The notes: generated from the sequence alone by a model not told the origin. A DNA stretch of 6,700 bases from Rhodoferax sp. OV413 (GCA_945861195.1 CAMATS010000127.1:1-6700), one strand, 5' to 3'; counted from the stretch's first letter, positions 1 to 6,474 are shown. Translations and numbers: made by a program.

Positions 1-369
1 ATGACGGTGACCGACAAGCGCGCGGATATTGCTATTTTGAGAACGCTCGGTGCGAGTCCGGGCAGCATCATGGGGATTTTTGTGGTGCAGGGCGCCATGG
101 TGGGGCTGGTCGGCACCCTGGCCGGGCTGGCGCTGGGCTTGGGCGTGGCCTTCAATATCGACGTGCTGGTGCCCGCGCTGGAGCAGTTACTGGGCGCGAG
201 CTTTTTGCCCAAAGACATCTACCTGATCAGCCGCATGCCCAGCGATCCACAGCAGGCCGATATCTTGCCAGTTTTGCTGATCTCGCTGGCACTGTCCTTT
301 GCTGCCACCCTCTACCCCAGCTGGCGTGCCAGCCGCGTCAATCCGGCCGAGGCGCTGCGTTATGAGTGA
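1..369 (+). CDS. lolC: LolC/LolE-type lipoprotein-releasing permease, C-terminal part (5' end outside window)
   Basis: This is the last 122 residues of an inner-membrane permease of the LolCDE ABC transporter, which extracts outer-membrane lipoproteins from the inner membrane and hands them to LolA. Visible are the cytoplasmic motif TDKRADIAILRTLGAS (about residues 4-19) typical of LolC/E and FtsX-like permeases, one hydrophobic segment (about 22-53), a periplasmic stretch containing PKDIYLIS, a last hydrophobic segment (about 88-105), and the usual C-terminal SRVNPAEALRYE. Family members are about 400 residues long, so the first two thirds lie upstream; the ATG at base 1 is read as an internal Met, not the start. 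The next gene is the matching ATPase lolD, as expected. Many betaproteobacteria have one LolC/E protein, so lolC versus lolE cannot be settled from this fragment. Confidence 0.93.
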   Translation: MTVTDKRADIAILRTLGASPGSIMGIFVVQGAMVGLVGTLAGLALGLGVAFNIDVLVPALEQLLGASFLPKDIYLISRMPSDPQQADILPVLLISLALSFAATLYPSWRASRVNPAEALRYE

Positions 370-373
370 GATT

Positions 374-501
374 GCCCCCACGCTTGCCGCTGCGCGTGCT
401 GCGCTGCCCCCCGAGGGGGCTGATTTTCCTTGGGGCGGCCCGGCGGAAAATTCTGGCCCCACGCTTGCCGCTGCGCGTGCTGCGCTGCCGCCCGAGGAGG
501 C
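374..501 (+). repeat. Two-copy 81-bp-period GC-rich repeat between lolC and lolD
   Basis: Bases 376-420 recur at 457-501 with two mismatches in 45; the first 33 bases (376-408 and 457-489) are identical. The first copy begins GCCCCC (374-379) and ends GGGGGC (415-420), so its ends are complementary, and an internal hairpin GCCCCC-CGA-GGGGGC lies at 406-420. The period of 81 is a multiple of three, and read in the lolD frame each copy encodes PTLAAARAALPPE. From memory, GC-rich elements with ends of this kind are dispersed between genes in Comamonadaceae genomes. I infer a REP-like intergenic element rather than coding sequence. It separates lolC from the lolD Shine-Dalgarno sequence by about 175 bp. 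Confidence 0.8.
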
Positions 502-544
502 GTCTGGGGGTGGTGGCTTGGCCCAATTGCCATCGTCACCGCGC

Positions 545-554
545 AGGGGGGGAG
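545..554 (+). promoter_or_regulatory. Shine-Dalgarno sequence of lolD, decides the start at 557
   Basis: A run AGGGGGGGAG lies directly before ATG 557, with AGGGGG (545-550) six bases from the start codon. The in-frame ATG at 362, which overlaps the lolC stop, would add 65 repeat-encoded residues not expected in LolD. The Shine-Dalgarno match and the fit of residue 1 onwards to the family both favour 557. Confidence 0.7.
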
Positions 555-556
555 CC

Positions 557-1240
557 ATGCAACTGGTGTTGCAGGCCCGTGGTCTGACCAAGCGGTTTCA
601 GGAGGGGCGCTTGGATGTGTCAGTGCTGCAAGAGGTGGACCTGCAGGTGCATCGTGGCGAGACGCTGGCGATTGTGGGGGCGTCTGGTTCGGGCAAGAGC
701 ACGCTCTTGCACTTGCTTGGCGGCCTGGATGCACCCAGTGCCGGTCAGGTCGAGCTGTTGGGCCACAGACTCGGGGTTCAGAGTGCACAGCAGCAGGGGG
801 CTTTGCGCAACCAGCACCTGGGTTTTGTGTACCAGTTCCACCACTTGTTGCCCGAATTCAGCGCGCTTGACAACGTGGCCATGCCGCTGTGGATCCGTCG
901 CATGGCCCGACCAGAGGCTGCTGCTGCTGCTGCTGCCATGCTGGCGCGTGTTGGGCTGCAGGACCGTTTGCAACACCGCCCGAGCGAACTCTCTGGCGGC
1001 GAACGCCAGCGGGTTGCGATGGCCCGGGCGCTGGTCACTCAGCCGGCCTGTGTGCTCGCCGATGAACCCACCGGCAACCTGGATCGCAGCACGGCTGACG
1101 GGGTGTTTGACCTGATGCTCGAACTCGCGCAAAGCCAGGGCACCGCCTTTGTTCTGGTCACCCACGATGCGTCTTTGGCGCTTCGGTGCCAGCGCCGGTT
1201 GCAACTCGTCGCCGGGCGGCTCAGCCCATTTGAGCTGTAG
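557..1240 (+). CDS. lolD: LolD, ATPase of the lipoprotein-releasing ABC transporter
   Basis: LolD hydrolyses ATP on the cytoplasmic face to drive LolC/E release of lipoproteins to LolA. The 227-residue protein matches the family's usual length (about 230). All ABC motifs are present: Walker A GASGSGKST (41-49), Q-loop Q93 inside VYQFHHLLPEF (91-101), a stretch characteristic of LolD, signature LSGGERQ (145-151), Walker B CVLADE (165-170) with catalytic E170, D-loop NLD (174-176), and H-loop H203. It follows the permease gene in the usual order. Two oddities are seen: an alanine run (121-127) encoded by six GCT codons and one GCC, and an open frame that continues upstream through the repeat to an ATG at 362, giving a possible 292-residue form. 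I prefer the short form because of its ribosome binding site. Confidence 0.93.
   Translation: MQLVLQARGLTKRFQEGRLDVSVLQEVDLQVHRGETLAIVGASGSGKSTLLHLLGGLDAPSAGQVELLGHRLGVQSAQQQGALRNQHLGFVYQFHHLLPEFSALDNVAMPLWIRRMARPEAAAAAAAMLARVGLQDRLQHRPSELSGGERQRVAMARALVTQPACVLADEPTGNLDRSTADGVFDLMLELAQSQGTAFVLVTHDASLALRCQRRLQLVAGRLSPFEL
917..937 (+). repeat. (GCT)6GCC triplet run inside lolD
   Basis: Six consecutive GCT triplets followed by GCC encode Ala121-Ala127 of LolD, in the helical subdomain between the Q-loop and the signature motif. Length changes by slippage would add or remove alanines without breaking the frame. Confidence 0.85.
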
Positions 1241-1314
1241 CGGCGCGTGGCCGGCTGCAGGACTGCCGGCTGCTCAAACACCCGGGCAGGCCAGTACCCG
1301 GCCGATGCCAAGCC
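1241..1314. other. Convergent gap between lolD and the VWA gene, with short inverted repeats
   Basis: Both neighbouring operons end here. GCCGGC occurs at 1250-1255 and 1265-1270 and could form a short stem; GGCC-N7-GGCC lies further on. Neither is followed by a T-run on either strand, so I do not call an intrinsic terminator. Any termination here would be Rho-dependent or weak. Confidence 0.3.
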
Positions 1315-2385
1315 TCAGGCGATGCGGTTAAACCAAAGGATGGACAAAGCCGCAGCTGTGATCGCCAGCAGCGCTGCCAACAGGGCCATCAGTCCGGAGA
1401 TCTCGGTTTCTTTCTTTTCGACTGTGAGCCGGGTGCTGAGCGATTCGTAGACTTTTTTCAGACTCTCGGCGTTGCCTGCATAAAAGTAGTCGGCCTGGGT
1501 TTGCAGGGCGATTTTTTTGAGGGTGTCTTCGTCAAGTTTGACGCGCATGGACCAGCCCTCAAAACCAATGGTCTCACCGCTGACTGTGCCAATGCCCACG
1601 GTGTAAACCCGTACGCCCCGGTCGGCTGCGAGTTTGGCAGCCTCGAGCGAATCTACGCCGGTCGTGCGTTGCCCGTCGGTCAGCAAAATAATCGCTGCCG
1701 AGCTGTAGGAGCCCGGGGCCACTGGCACAAATTCTTTCTGGGTTGGCGGGGGGGTGGCCTGGTCGATGGCGACGCCCTGGGGGCGCTGGCGCGCGCCCAT
1801 CATGGCGTTGAGGTCAATGCCGGCCTCCGGGAAAATAGTGGCTAGCGACATCACGATGCCATTGCCGATGGCCGTACCCCGCTGCATTTGAAAGCGGTCG
1901 ATGGCGGCCACCAGGTCTTCGCGGTTAAGGGTCGGGTTTTGCACCACTTGGGCCGAGCCGGCGAAGGCCACGATGCCCACCTTCACCTGGCGGGGCAGTT
2001 GGGCCAAAAAAGCCTTGGCCGCGTTTTGCGAGGCAACCAGCCGGTTGGGTTGTACATCCGTGGCGCGCATGCTGCCCGAAACATCCATGGCCAGCATGAT
2101 GGTCTCTTGCGTCATGGGCAGGCTCACCCGCGCATAGGGGCGGGCCGCAGCCAGCAGCATGACGGTGATGGCCAGCAGAAGCAGCAGCGCCGGGATATGC
2201 CGGCGCAGGTTGCGTCCCGGGCCCATGGCCTCTTTGATGATCGACAGGCTGGCAAAGCGCAGCGCAAGTTTTTTGCGCCGGCGCAGCAGCCAGAAATAAA
2301 GCCCGATGAGCAGCGGCAGGCTGAGCAAAAGCCAAAGCAGCTTGGGCCAGAAAAAAGTCAGGGGGAGGTCGGCAGGCAGGTTCAT
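1315..2385 (-). CDS. Membrane VWA-domain protein, BatA-like
   Basis: A 356-residue inner-membrane protein with a von Willebrand factor A domain between an N-terminal pair of hydrophobic segments (about 11-34 and 64-80) and a C-terminal one (about 330-351). This is the layout of BatA-type proteins. The metal-binding MIDAS site is complete: D101, S103, S105 in DVSGS, T171 in GTAIG, and D237 in LLTDG. VWA domains of this kind bind partner proteins through a Mg2+ ion; the partner is unknown here. About 66 residues separate T171 from D237, more than the roughly 30 usual, with an extra loop at about 186-228 rich in Pro and Gln. From memory, related betaproteobacterial proteins share such a loop. 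It is the last gene of the operon; its ATG overlaps the upstream TGA (ATGA), which suggests translational coupling since no strong Shine-Dalgarno sequence is seen. Confidence 0.88.
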   Translation of the reverse strand: MNLPADLPLTFFWPKLLWLLLSLPLLIGLYFWLLRRRKKLALRFASLSIIKEAMGPGRNLRRHIPALLLLLAITVMLLAAARPYARVSLPMTQETIMLAMDVSGSMRATDVQPNRLVASQNAAKAFLAQLPRQVKVGIVAFAGSAQVVQNPTLNREDLVAAIDRFQMQRGTAIGNGIVMSLATIFPEAGIDLNAMMGARQRPQGVAIDQATPPPTQKEFVPVAPGSYSSAAIILLTDGQRTTGVDSLEAAKLAADRGVRVYTVGIGTVSGETIGFEGWSMRVKLDEDTLKKIALQTQADYFYAGNAESLKKVYESLSTRLTVEKKETEISGLMALLAALLAITAAALSILWFNRIA

Positions 2386-3353
2386 GCTGGCAGGGCCTTC
2401 ATGTGAGCGGGAAGCCTTTGGCTGCGCCGTCGGCGCAGCTCGGTGAAGCGCAGCAGGGCCTCCACCAGATTGTCTGCGGTGGACAGCTCCAGCGTATCGA
2501 CACCAGCGCCTGCCAGGGCCTGGCGCAACTCTGTTTCGCGCTGCGCTGCAACTTGGCTGAAGCGTCGCCTGAAGGCTGCATCGCCGGTGTCTATGAGCAC
2601 CTGCTCGCCAGTTTCAGCGTCCCGCATGGGCAGCAGCCCAAGGTCGGGCAGGTCTAATTCCATCGGGTCAAACAGCCGTACTGCGACCACCTCGTGGCGC
2701 TGTGCCAACTGCCCCAGCGGTTTTTGCCAGCCCGGCTCGCTGATGAAGTCTGACACCACAAACACGGTTGAGCGGCGCCGCACCGTGGTGGCGCCAGCCT
2801 GCAGCAGGTCTTGCAGCCGGGTGGCGCCGGTTGTGGCGGGCGGGCGGTTTTGCATGGCGTGCAGCAGTTGCAACACATGCAGGCGGCTCGAGCGCGCCGG
2901 CAGCACCCGGTCTACGCCGTGCCCATACAGCAAGGCGCCAACCCGGTTGCCGTGGCGTGTGAGCAGTCGGGCCAGCACCGCGACGAATTCGGTGGCGAGC
3001 TCGCGTTTGGCACTGGCGCCCGAGCCAAAGTCGACCGAGGGACTGAGGTCGAGCAAAAACCAGGCGGCCATCTCGCGGTCTTCGGTGAACACCCGCACAT
3101 GGGGTACGGCTTGGCGGGCTGTCACATTCCAGTCAATGTGGCGCACATCGTCGTGGTGCTGGTACTCGCGCAGGTCGGCCAAATCCATGCCGGTTCCCCG
3201 CAACAGGGTGCGGTAGTCGCCCTGCAGCAGGCCGTCCAGGCGACGCAGCACGGTCCATTCCAGCCGGCGCAGCAGGTGCTCTGCGGTCACCCCAGCCGGC
3301 GCTGTGGCGGGCGCCTGAGCCTTGGCCTGCACTGGTTTAAAAAACGGCCACAT
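2382..3353 (-). CDS. DUF58 protein, partner of the MoxR ATPase
   Basis: A 323-residue soluble protein of the DUF58 family, encoded with MoxR ATPases in many bacteria. The family hallmark is clear: LREYQHHDDVRHIDWNVTAR (61-80). It is followed by a VWA-like fold with a MIDAS-type DLSPS (102-106) and SDF (201-203). The segment DPMELDLPDLG (229-239) is also usual in this family. No signal peptide or membrane helix is seen, so it is probably cytoplasmic or peripheral. The N-terminus (about 8-22) is Ala/Pro-rich and variable. The ATG at 3353 is the first possible start after an in-frame upstream stop, yet there is no Shine-Dalgarno sequence before it; instead a stem-loop lies 10-36 bases upstream. 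Its molecular function is not established for the family; a scaffold or substrate-binding role for MoxR is inferred. Confidence 0.9.
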   Translation of the reverse strand: MWPFFKPVQAKAQAPATAPAGVTAEHLLRRLEWTVLRRLDGLLQGDYRTLLRGTGMDLADLREYQHHDDVRHIDWNVTARQAVPHVRVFTEDREMAAWFLLDLSPSVDFGSGASAKRELATEFVAVLARLLTRHGNRVGALLYGHGVDRVLPARSSRLHVLQLLHAMQNRPPATTGATRLQDLLQAGATTVRRRSTVFVVSDFISEPGWQKPLGQLAQRHEVVAVRLFDPMELDLPDLGLLPMRDAETGEQVLIDTGDAAFRRRFSQVAAQRETELRQALAGAGVDTLELSTADNLVEALLRFTELRRRRSQRLPAHMKALPA

Positions 3354-3362
3354 GGTGTGCGC

Positions 3363-3389
3363 GCTAAAGCCAGGGGGCTGGGTTTTAGC
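3363..3389 (-). promoter_or_regulatory. Stem-loop over the moxR stop codon, upstream of the DUF58 start
   Basis: In the transcript sense (- strand) GCTAAA pairs with TTTAGC and, inside that, CCAG pairs with CTGG around a CCCC loop, with a small 2x1 internal loop between the two stems. The moxR TAA lies in the outer arm. No T-run follows, so it is not a classical terminator. It could be a processing or translation-control element between moxR and the DUF58 gene, or chance. Confidence 0.45.
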
Positions 3390-4425
3390 CTACCGCCTCA
3401 ACCGGCGCAGTGTCTGCCGGCGCAGAGTCTGCCGGGTTTGGCGCATGCTCCAGGGGGCGAGCCGGCGGCGTGATGCGCGCCATGATGCGCTGCGTGATGT
3501 TGTCAGCAGTCATGCCCTCAGACAGCGCCTCATAAGACAGGACCAGGCGGTGACGCAACACGTCGGGCACCAGGTCGCTCATGTCTTCTGGCAGGGCATA
3601 GCTGCGCCCGCGCAGCATCGCCAGGGCACGGGCCCCTTCTACCAAATTGATGGTGGCGCGGGGGCTCGCACCATAGGTGATCAGGGGCACCAGCGCTTTG
3701 AGGTCGTGCTGCGCCGGTTTGCGCGTGGCCGACACCAGCCGCACCGCATACTGAATCAGGGACGGATCCACATACACCTTGCGGCAGGCCAGTTGCAGCG
3801 CTGCGAGTTGCTCGGTGGTGGCTACGGCTGTCACCGCCACAGGGGCGCCCGTGACCCTCTGCACAATGACAAACTCTTCTTCGTCGGTTGGGTAGTCGAC
3901 CAGCACTTTCATCATGAAGCGGTCCACTTGCGCCTCGGGCAGCGGGTAGGTGCCCTCGGTCTCGATCGGATTTTGCGTGGCCATCACCAAAAACGGCTCG
4001 GGCACCCGGTGACTGACCCCGGCAATCGTCACCTGGCGTTCTTGCATCACCTCCAGCAAGGCACTCTGCACCTTGGCCGGCGCGCGGTTGATTTCGTCGG
4101 CCAGCAGCAGGTTGGTGAATACCGGGCCCAGCGAGGTGCTGAAATCGCCGGTGCGCTGGTTGTAAATGCGCGTACCCACCAGGTCGGCAGGCACCAGGTC
4201 GGGCGTGAACTGGATGCGCTTGAACTGGCCTTGCACGGTGTTGGCCAGCGTCTTGATGGTCAGCGTTTTGGCCAGGCCCGGTACGCCTTCAACCAGCAAA
4301 TGCCCTTGGGCCAGGACAGCCACCATCACCCGCTCCAAAAACCGGTCTTGCCCCACGACCACGCGTTTGACCTCGTAAAGAATTTGTTCCATCAGTTGGG
4401 CGGTGTCGGGGTTGGCTGAACTCAT
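3385..4425 (-). CDS. MoxR-family AAA+ ATPase
   Basis: A 346-residue AAA+ ATPase of the MoxR family, thought to act as a chaperone that uses ATP to mature or remodel protein complexes together with VWA-domain partners. Motifs in order: VVVGQDRF near the N-terminus (22-29), Walker A GVPGLAKT (47-54), Walker B LLLADEINRAP (106-116) with D110 and E111, sensor 1 ATQNP (149-153), the PLPEAQVDRF segment with an arginine-finger candidate R169 (161-170), and sensor 2 GASPRA (252-257). The C-terminal tail (about 321-346) is Pro/Ala-rich and probably disordered. The start is supported by TCCT at 4434-4437 (AGGA on the coding strand), 8 bases before the ATG. It lies 33 bp after the protease gene and 31 bp before the DUF58 gene, so it should be cotranscribed with both. 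Confidence 0.95.
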   Translation of the reverse strand: MSSANPDTAQLMEQILYEVKRVVVGQDRFLERVMVAVLAQGHLLVEGVPGLAKTLTIKTLANTVQGQFKRIQFTPDLVPADLVGTRIYNQRTGDFSTSLGPVFTNLLLADEINRAPAKVQSALLEVMQERQVTIAGVSHRVPEPFLVMATQNPIETEGTYPLPEAQVDRFMMKVLVDYPTDEEEFVIVQRVTGAPVAVTAVATTEQLAALQLACRKVYVDPSLIQYAVRLVSATRKPAQHDLKALVPLITYGASPRATINLVEGARALAMLRGRSYALPEDMSDLVPDVLRHRLVLSYEALSEGMTADNITQRIMARITPPARPLEHAPNPADSAPADTAPVEAVG

Positions 4426-4433
4426 GTTGGCGG

Positions 4434-4437
4434 TCCT
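4434..4437 (-). promoter_or_regulatory. Shine-Dalgarno sequence of the moxR-like gene
   Basis: AGGA on the coding strand, eight bases from the ATG at 4425. It supports that start and independent ribosome loading within the operon. Confidence 0.6.
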
Positions 4438-4458
4438 GTGTTGGATGAAAATACAAGG

Positions 4459-5379
4459 TCAAAAAGGCGGCACGCCAAAGGCCGCCGCAGCATTCTCGAT
4501 CGGCACTGCAAAGCCGATTCCCAGAAAGGTGCGCATGCGGGTGGGGTTGAGTATGGCCGTGACAATGCCCACCACCTCGCCGTCCATGGTGACGAGCGGC
4601 CCGCCCGAGTTGCCTGGGTTGGCGGCAGCGTCAAACTGGATCAGGTTGCCCATGTCCTGCCCGCCCTCTGGTGAGCGAAAAGTGCGCTTGAGGCCCGAGA
4701 CCACGCCAGCCGAAGCCGACGGGCCAATGCCAAACGGAAACCCCACCGCCAGCACCTGGTCGCCGGGCAGCAGGTCGGCGGTGGAGCGCAGGGTGGCGGC
4801 CGCCAGATCGTCCGGAATTTTGTGCGCCTGCAGCACCGCCAGGTCGTTTTCAGGTTGGGTGCTGATGACTGAGGCGGTTGACTCCAGGCCATCGGCAAAC
4901 ACCACCTTGATGGTGTGCGCACCCTGAATCACATGCAAGTTGGTCAGGATGACGCCTTTGTCGACGATCACCACCCCAGTACCCACGCCCATGCTGGGGT
5001 CATCGTCGTCGTCTTTGCCCCGGGTATAGGCCATCACCCGCACCACCGAGGGCAGAATTGTCTCGTAGGCGCGCGCCGCAGCCGACGGCAGCAGGTTTTC
5101 TTCGAGGGTTTTGAGTACTGCTGCGGTGATGTCTTTTTGTGTCAGAACCCGTGGCGCACGGCTCAGCAGCAGCGCGACACAAACCGCCAGCGCCAGTGCC
5201 AGCAGGGCCATGGCAGTCCAAAGCAGGCGGGGGTCATTGGGTGAGAGTCGGCGCAACGCCGCCAGGCGGGCCCAGCGCGGCGCTGCAGCAGTGGCCCGGC
5301 CACTTGCCTGGGGCGCGGCTTTGGGCGCTGGCGCAGGCCGCTTAGGGCCCGCACTGCTGTAGAGGGCGGTTCTGCGCAT
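4459..5379 (-). CDS. Membrane-anchored trypsin-like serine protease (HtrA/S1C type, no PDZ)
   Basis: A 306-residue protein with a basic, Ala/Pro-rich cytoplasmic N-terminus (1-52), one transmembrane helix (about 53-72) and a chymotrypsin-fold protease domain that should lie in the periplasm. The catalytic triad is visible: His149 in LTNLHVI, Asp179 in ENDLAVL, and Ser258 in GNSGGPL. The surrounding segments (GTGVVI, FPFGIGPSASAGVVSG, GIGFAVP) are typical of DegP/DegS-like proteases. It ends right after the protease domain, so the PDZ domain of DegS or DegP is missing and peptide-triggered activation of that kind is not expected. An acidic stretch DDDDD (123-127) sits in the loop before GVGTGVVI. 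The start is backed by AGGAG eight bases upstream. It heads the operon with the MoxR-like ATPase, DUF58 and VWA genes, which suggests a shared envelope quality-control role (inference). Confidence 0.9.
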   Translation of the reverse strand: MRRTALYSSAGPKRPAPAPKAAPQASGRATAAAPRWARLAALRRLSPNDPRLLWTAMALLALALAVCVALLLSRAPRVLTQKDITAAVLKTLEENLLPSAAARAYETILPSVVRVMAYTRGKDDDDDPSMGVGTGVVIVDKGVILTNLHVIQGAHTIKVVFADGLESTASVISTQPENDLAVLQAHKIPDDLAAATLRSTADLLPGDQVLAVGFPFGIGPSASAGVVSGLKRTFRSPEGGQDMGNLIQFDAAANPGNSGGPLVTMDGEVVGIVTAILNPTRMRTFLGIGFAVPIENAAAAFGVPPF

Positions 5380-5556
5380 GGTTCAAGCTCCTGGGCTGCC
5401 AACACGAGTTCAAATGGCAGGAGCCAAAAGCGTATCACCAAACCGGGCTGCTCGCCAGCACAGAGCTTTGGCTTGTCGGGGCACCAATGATCTTTTTGCT
5501 GTAACTTGCTTCGATCAGGTATTTTTCGCTGCAGTGCTTGGCGATGCCACGCAGGG
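5380..5556. other. Intergenic region upstream of the protease operon
   Basis: The 177 bp between the metallo-hydrolase stop and the protease start should hold the promoter of the four-gene operon. Apart from the Shine-Dalgarno sequence, I see no convincing -35/-10 pair and no terminator; a small TGGC-GAT-GCCA hairpin at 5539-5549 lacks a T-run. An open frame crossing it on the + strand shows no family signature. Confidence 0.5.
5388..5392 (-). promoter_or_regulatory. Shine-Dalgarno sequence of the protease gene
   Basis: AGGAG on the coding strand, eight bases before the ATG at 5379. It confirms that the long basic N-terminal tail before the membrane helix is translated. Confidence 0.65.
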
Positions 5557-6432
5557 CTACAAGGCGTTGAGCGGGATCTTGGCGTACGCGATGCCGTTGT
5601 CTTCTTTCGGGGGCATCTCGCCCGCGCGGATGTTGATCTGCACGGCTGGCAGGATCAGCACCGGCATCTCCAGGTTGGCGTCGCGCCGGGTGCGCATGGC
5701 GACGAATTCTTCCTCGGTGACGCCCTCATGCACATGGATATTGCCGGCGCGTTGCTCGGCCACTGTGGTCTCAAAAGCCACGTTGCGTCCGCTGGGCGGG
5801 TAGTCGTGGCACATGAACAGCCGGGTCTGGGGCGGCAGGCTCAAGATTTTGCGGGTGGATGCGTAGAGATTGCTGGCGTTGCCGCCCGGGAAATCGCAGC
5901 GGGCGGTGCCCACATCGGGCATGAACAGGGTGTCGCCCACGAACACCGCGTCGCCAAACTGGTAGGCCATGCAGGCGGGTGTGTGGCCCGGCACGTACAG
6001 TGCCCTGCCGGTCATGTCGCCCACCCGGACGGCCTCATTTTCGGCAAACAAGTGGTCGAACTGTGAGCCGTCGGTCTTGAAACCGGGTTCTAGGTTGAAG
6101 ATGCCCTTGAACACCTTTTGCACTGCGGTAATGTGGCCACCGATGGCGGTTTTGCCGCCTAGTTGCGCCTTGAGATAGGGCGCAGCGCTGAGGTGGTCGG
6201 CATGGGCATGGGTCTCGAGAATCCAGCTAACCTTGAGCTCGTTGCTGCGCACATAGTCAATGGCCTTGTCAGCCGATGTGTGGCGCGTGCGGCCGGATTT
6301 GGGGTCGTAATCGAGCACCGAATCAATGATGGCGCAGGCGCTACCGGGGCCCTGGTGCACGACATAGGTGATGGTCCAGGTGGCCGGGTCGAAGATGCCG
6401 TGGACTTGCGGGGTGAGGCCTGGAGCGTTCAT
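5557..6432 (-). CDS. blh: Metallo-beta-lactamase-fold persulfide dioxygenase, Blh/ETHE1-like
   Basis: A 291-residue protein of the MBL superfamily, closest in style to Blh and ETHE1 persulfide dioxygenases, which oxidise glutathione persulfide to sulfite in the cytoplasm during sulfide detoxification. Visible: THAHADH (74-80, ligands H75, H77, D79, H80), H150 in VPGHTPACMAY, D167 in FVGDTLF, MPDVGTARCDFPGG (171-184), and H209 in MCHDY. By analogy to ETHE1, a single iron would be held by H75, H150 and D167. No signal peptide and no rhodanese or DUF442 domain is fused. The start at 6432 has a purine-rich GAAAGAAAG upstream rather than a strong Shine-Dalgarno sequence. The divergent BigR-like repressor gene and the shared operator strongly support the sulfur role. 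A generic glyoxalase-II-like hydrolase is the alternative. Confidence 0.85.
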   Translation of the reverse strand: MNAPGLTPQVHGIFDPATWTITYVVHQGPGSACAIIDSVLDYDPKSGRTRHTSADKAIDYVRSNELKVSWILETHAHADHLSAAPYLKAQLGGKTAIGGHITAVQKVFKGIFNLEPGFKTDGSQFDHLFAENEAVRVGDMTGRALYVPGHTPACMAYQFGDAVFVGDTLFMPDVGTARCDFPGGNASNLYASTRKILSLPPQTRLFMCHDYPPSGRNVAFETTVAEQRAGNIHVHEGVTEEEFVAMRTRRDANLEMPVLILPAVQINIRAGEMPPKEDNGIAYAKIPLNAL

Positions 6433-6453
6433 GGGGACTTTCTTTCAGTTAAG

Positions 6454-6474
6454 TTTTAAATAGTCTATTTAAAA
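6454..6474. promoter_or_regulatory. Perfect 10-1-10 inverted repeat, probable BigR-type operator
   Basis: The arms TTTTAAATAG (6454-6463) and CTATTTAAAA (6465-6474) are perfectly complementary around one central base. The site contains the -10 hexamer of the leftward promoter and reaches into the -35 of the rightward promoter. BigR of Xylella and Agrobacterium is reported to bind an AT-rich palindrome over the -10 of its own operon. A repressor dimer here could block both genes. A weaker ATATT-TGTC-AATAT repeat at 6480-6493 may be an accessory site. Confidence 0.75.

Noticed and set aside
374..501. The repeat as a CRISPR array
   Set aside because: Only two copies, the interval between cores is partly repeat-like, and no cas genes are nearby.
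299..556. LolD start at 299, inside lolC
   Set aside because: It would overlap lolC by 71 bp and add 86 residues unlike LolD; ATG 557 has a strong ribosome site.
1241..1314. Bidirectional intrinsic terminator
   Set aside because: Short GC-rich inverted repeats are present but lack a T-run on either strand.
2443..3216. Long + strand open frame (257 codons) opposite the DUF58 gene
   Set aside because: Ser/Arg/Thr-rich antisense shadow of a well-supported gene, with no family signature.
3322..4419. Long + strand open frame (365 codons) opposite the MoxR gene
   Set aside because: It mirrors a clear MoxR gene, is rich in His, Gln and Gly as reverse frames of GC-rich genes often are, and has no recognisable domain.
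5539..5549. Small TGGC/GCCA hairpin after the Blh-like gene as a terminator
   Set aside because: The stem is four base pairs with a three-base loop and no T-run follows on the coding strand.
5378..6066. Two overlapping + strand open frames covering the upstream region of the protease and the Blh-like gene
   Set aside because: Most of their length is antisense to the Blh-like gene; the part in the gap shows no motif and no clear ribosome site.
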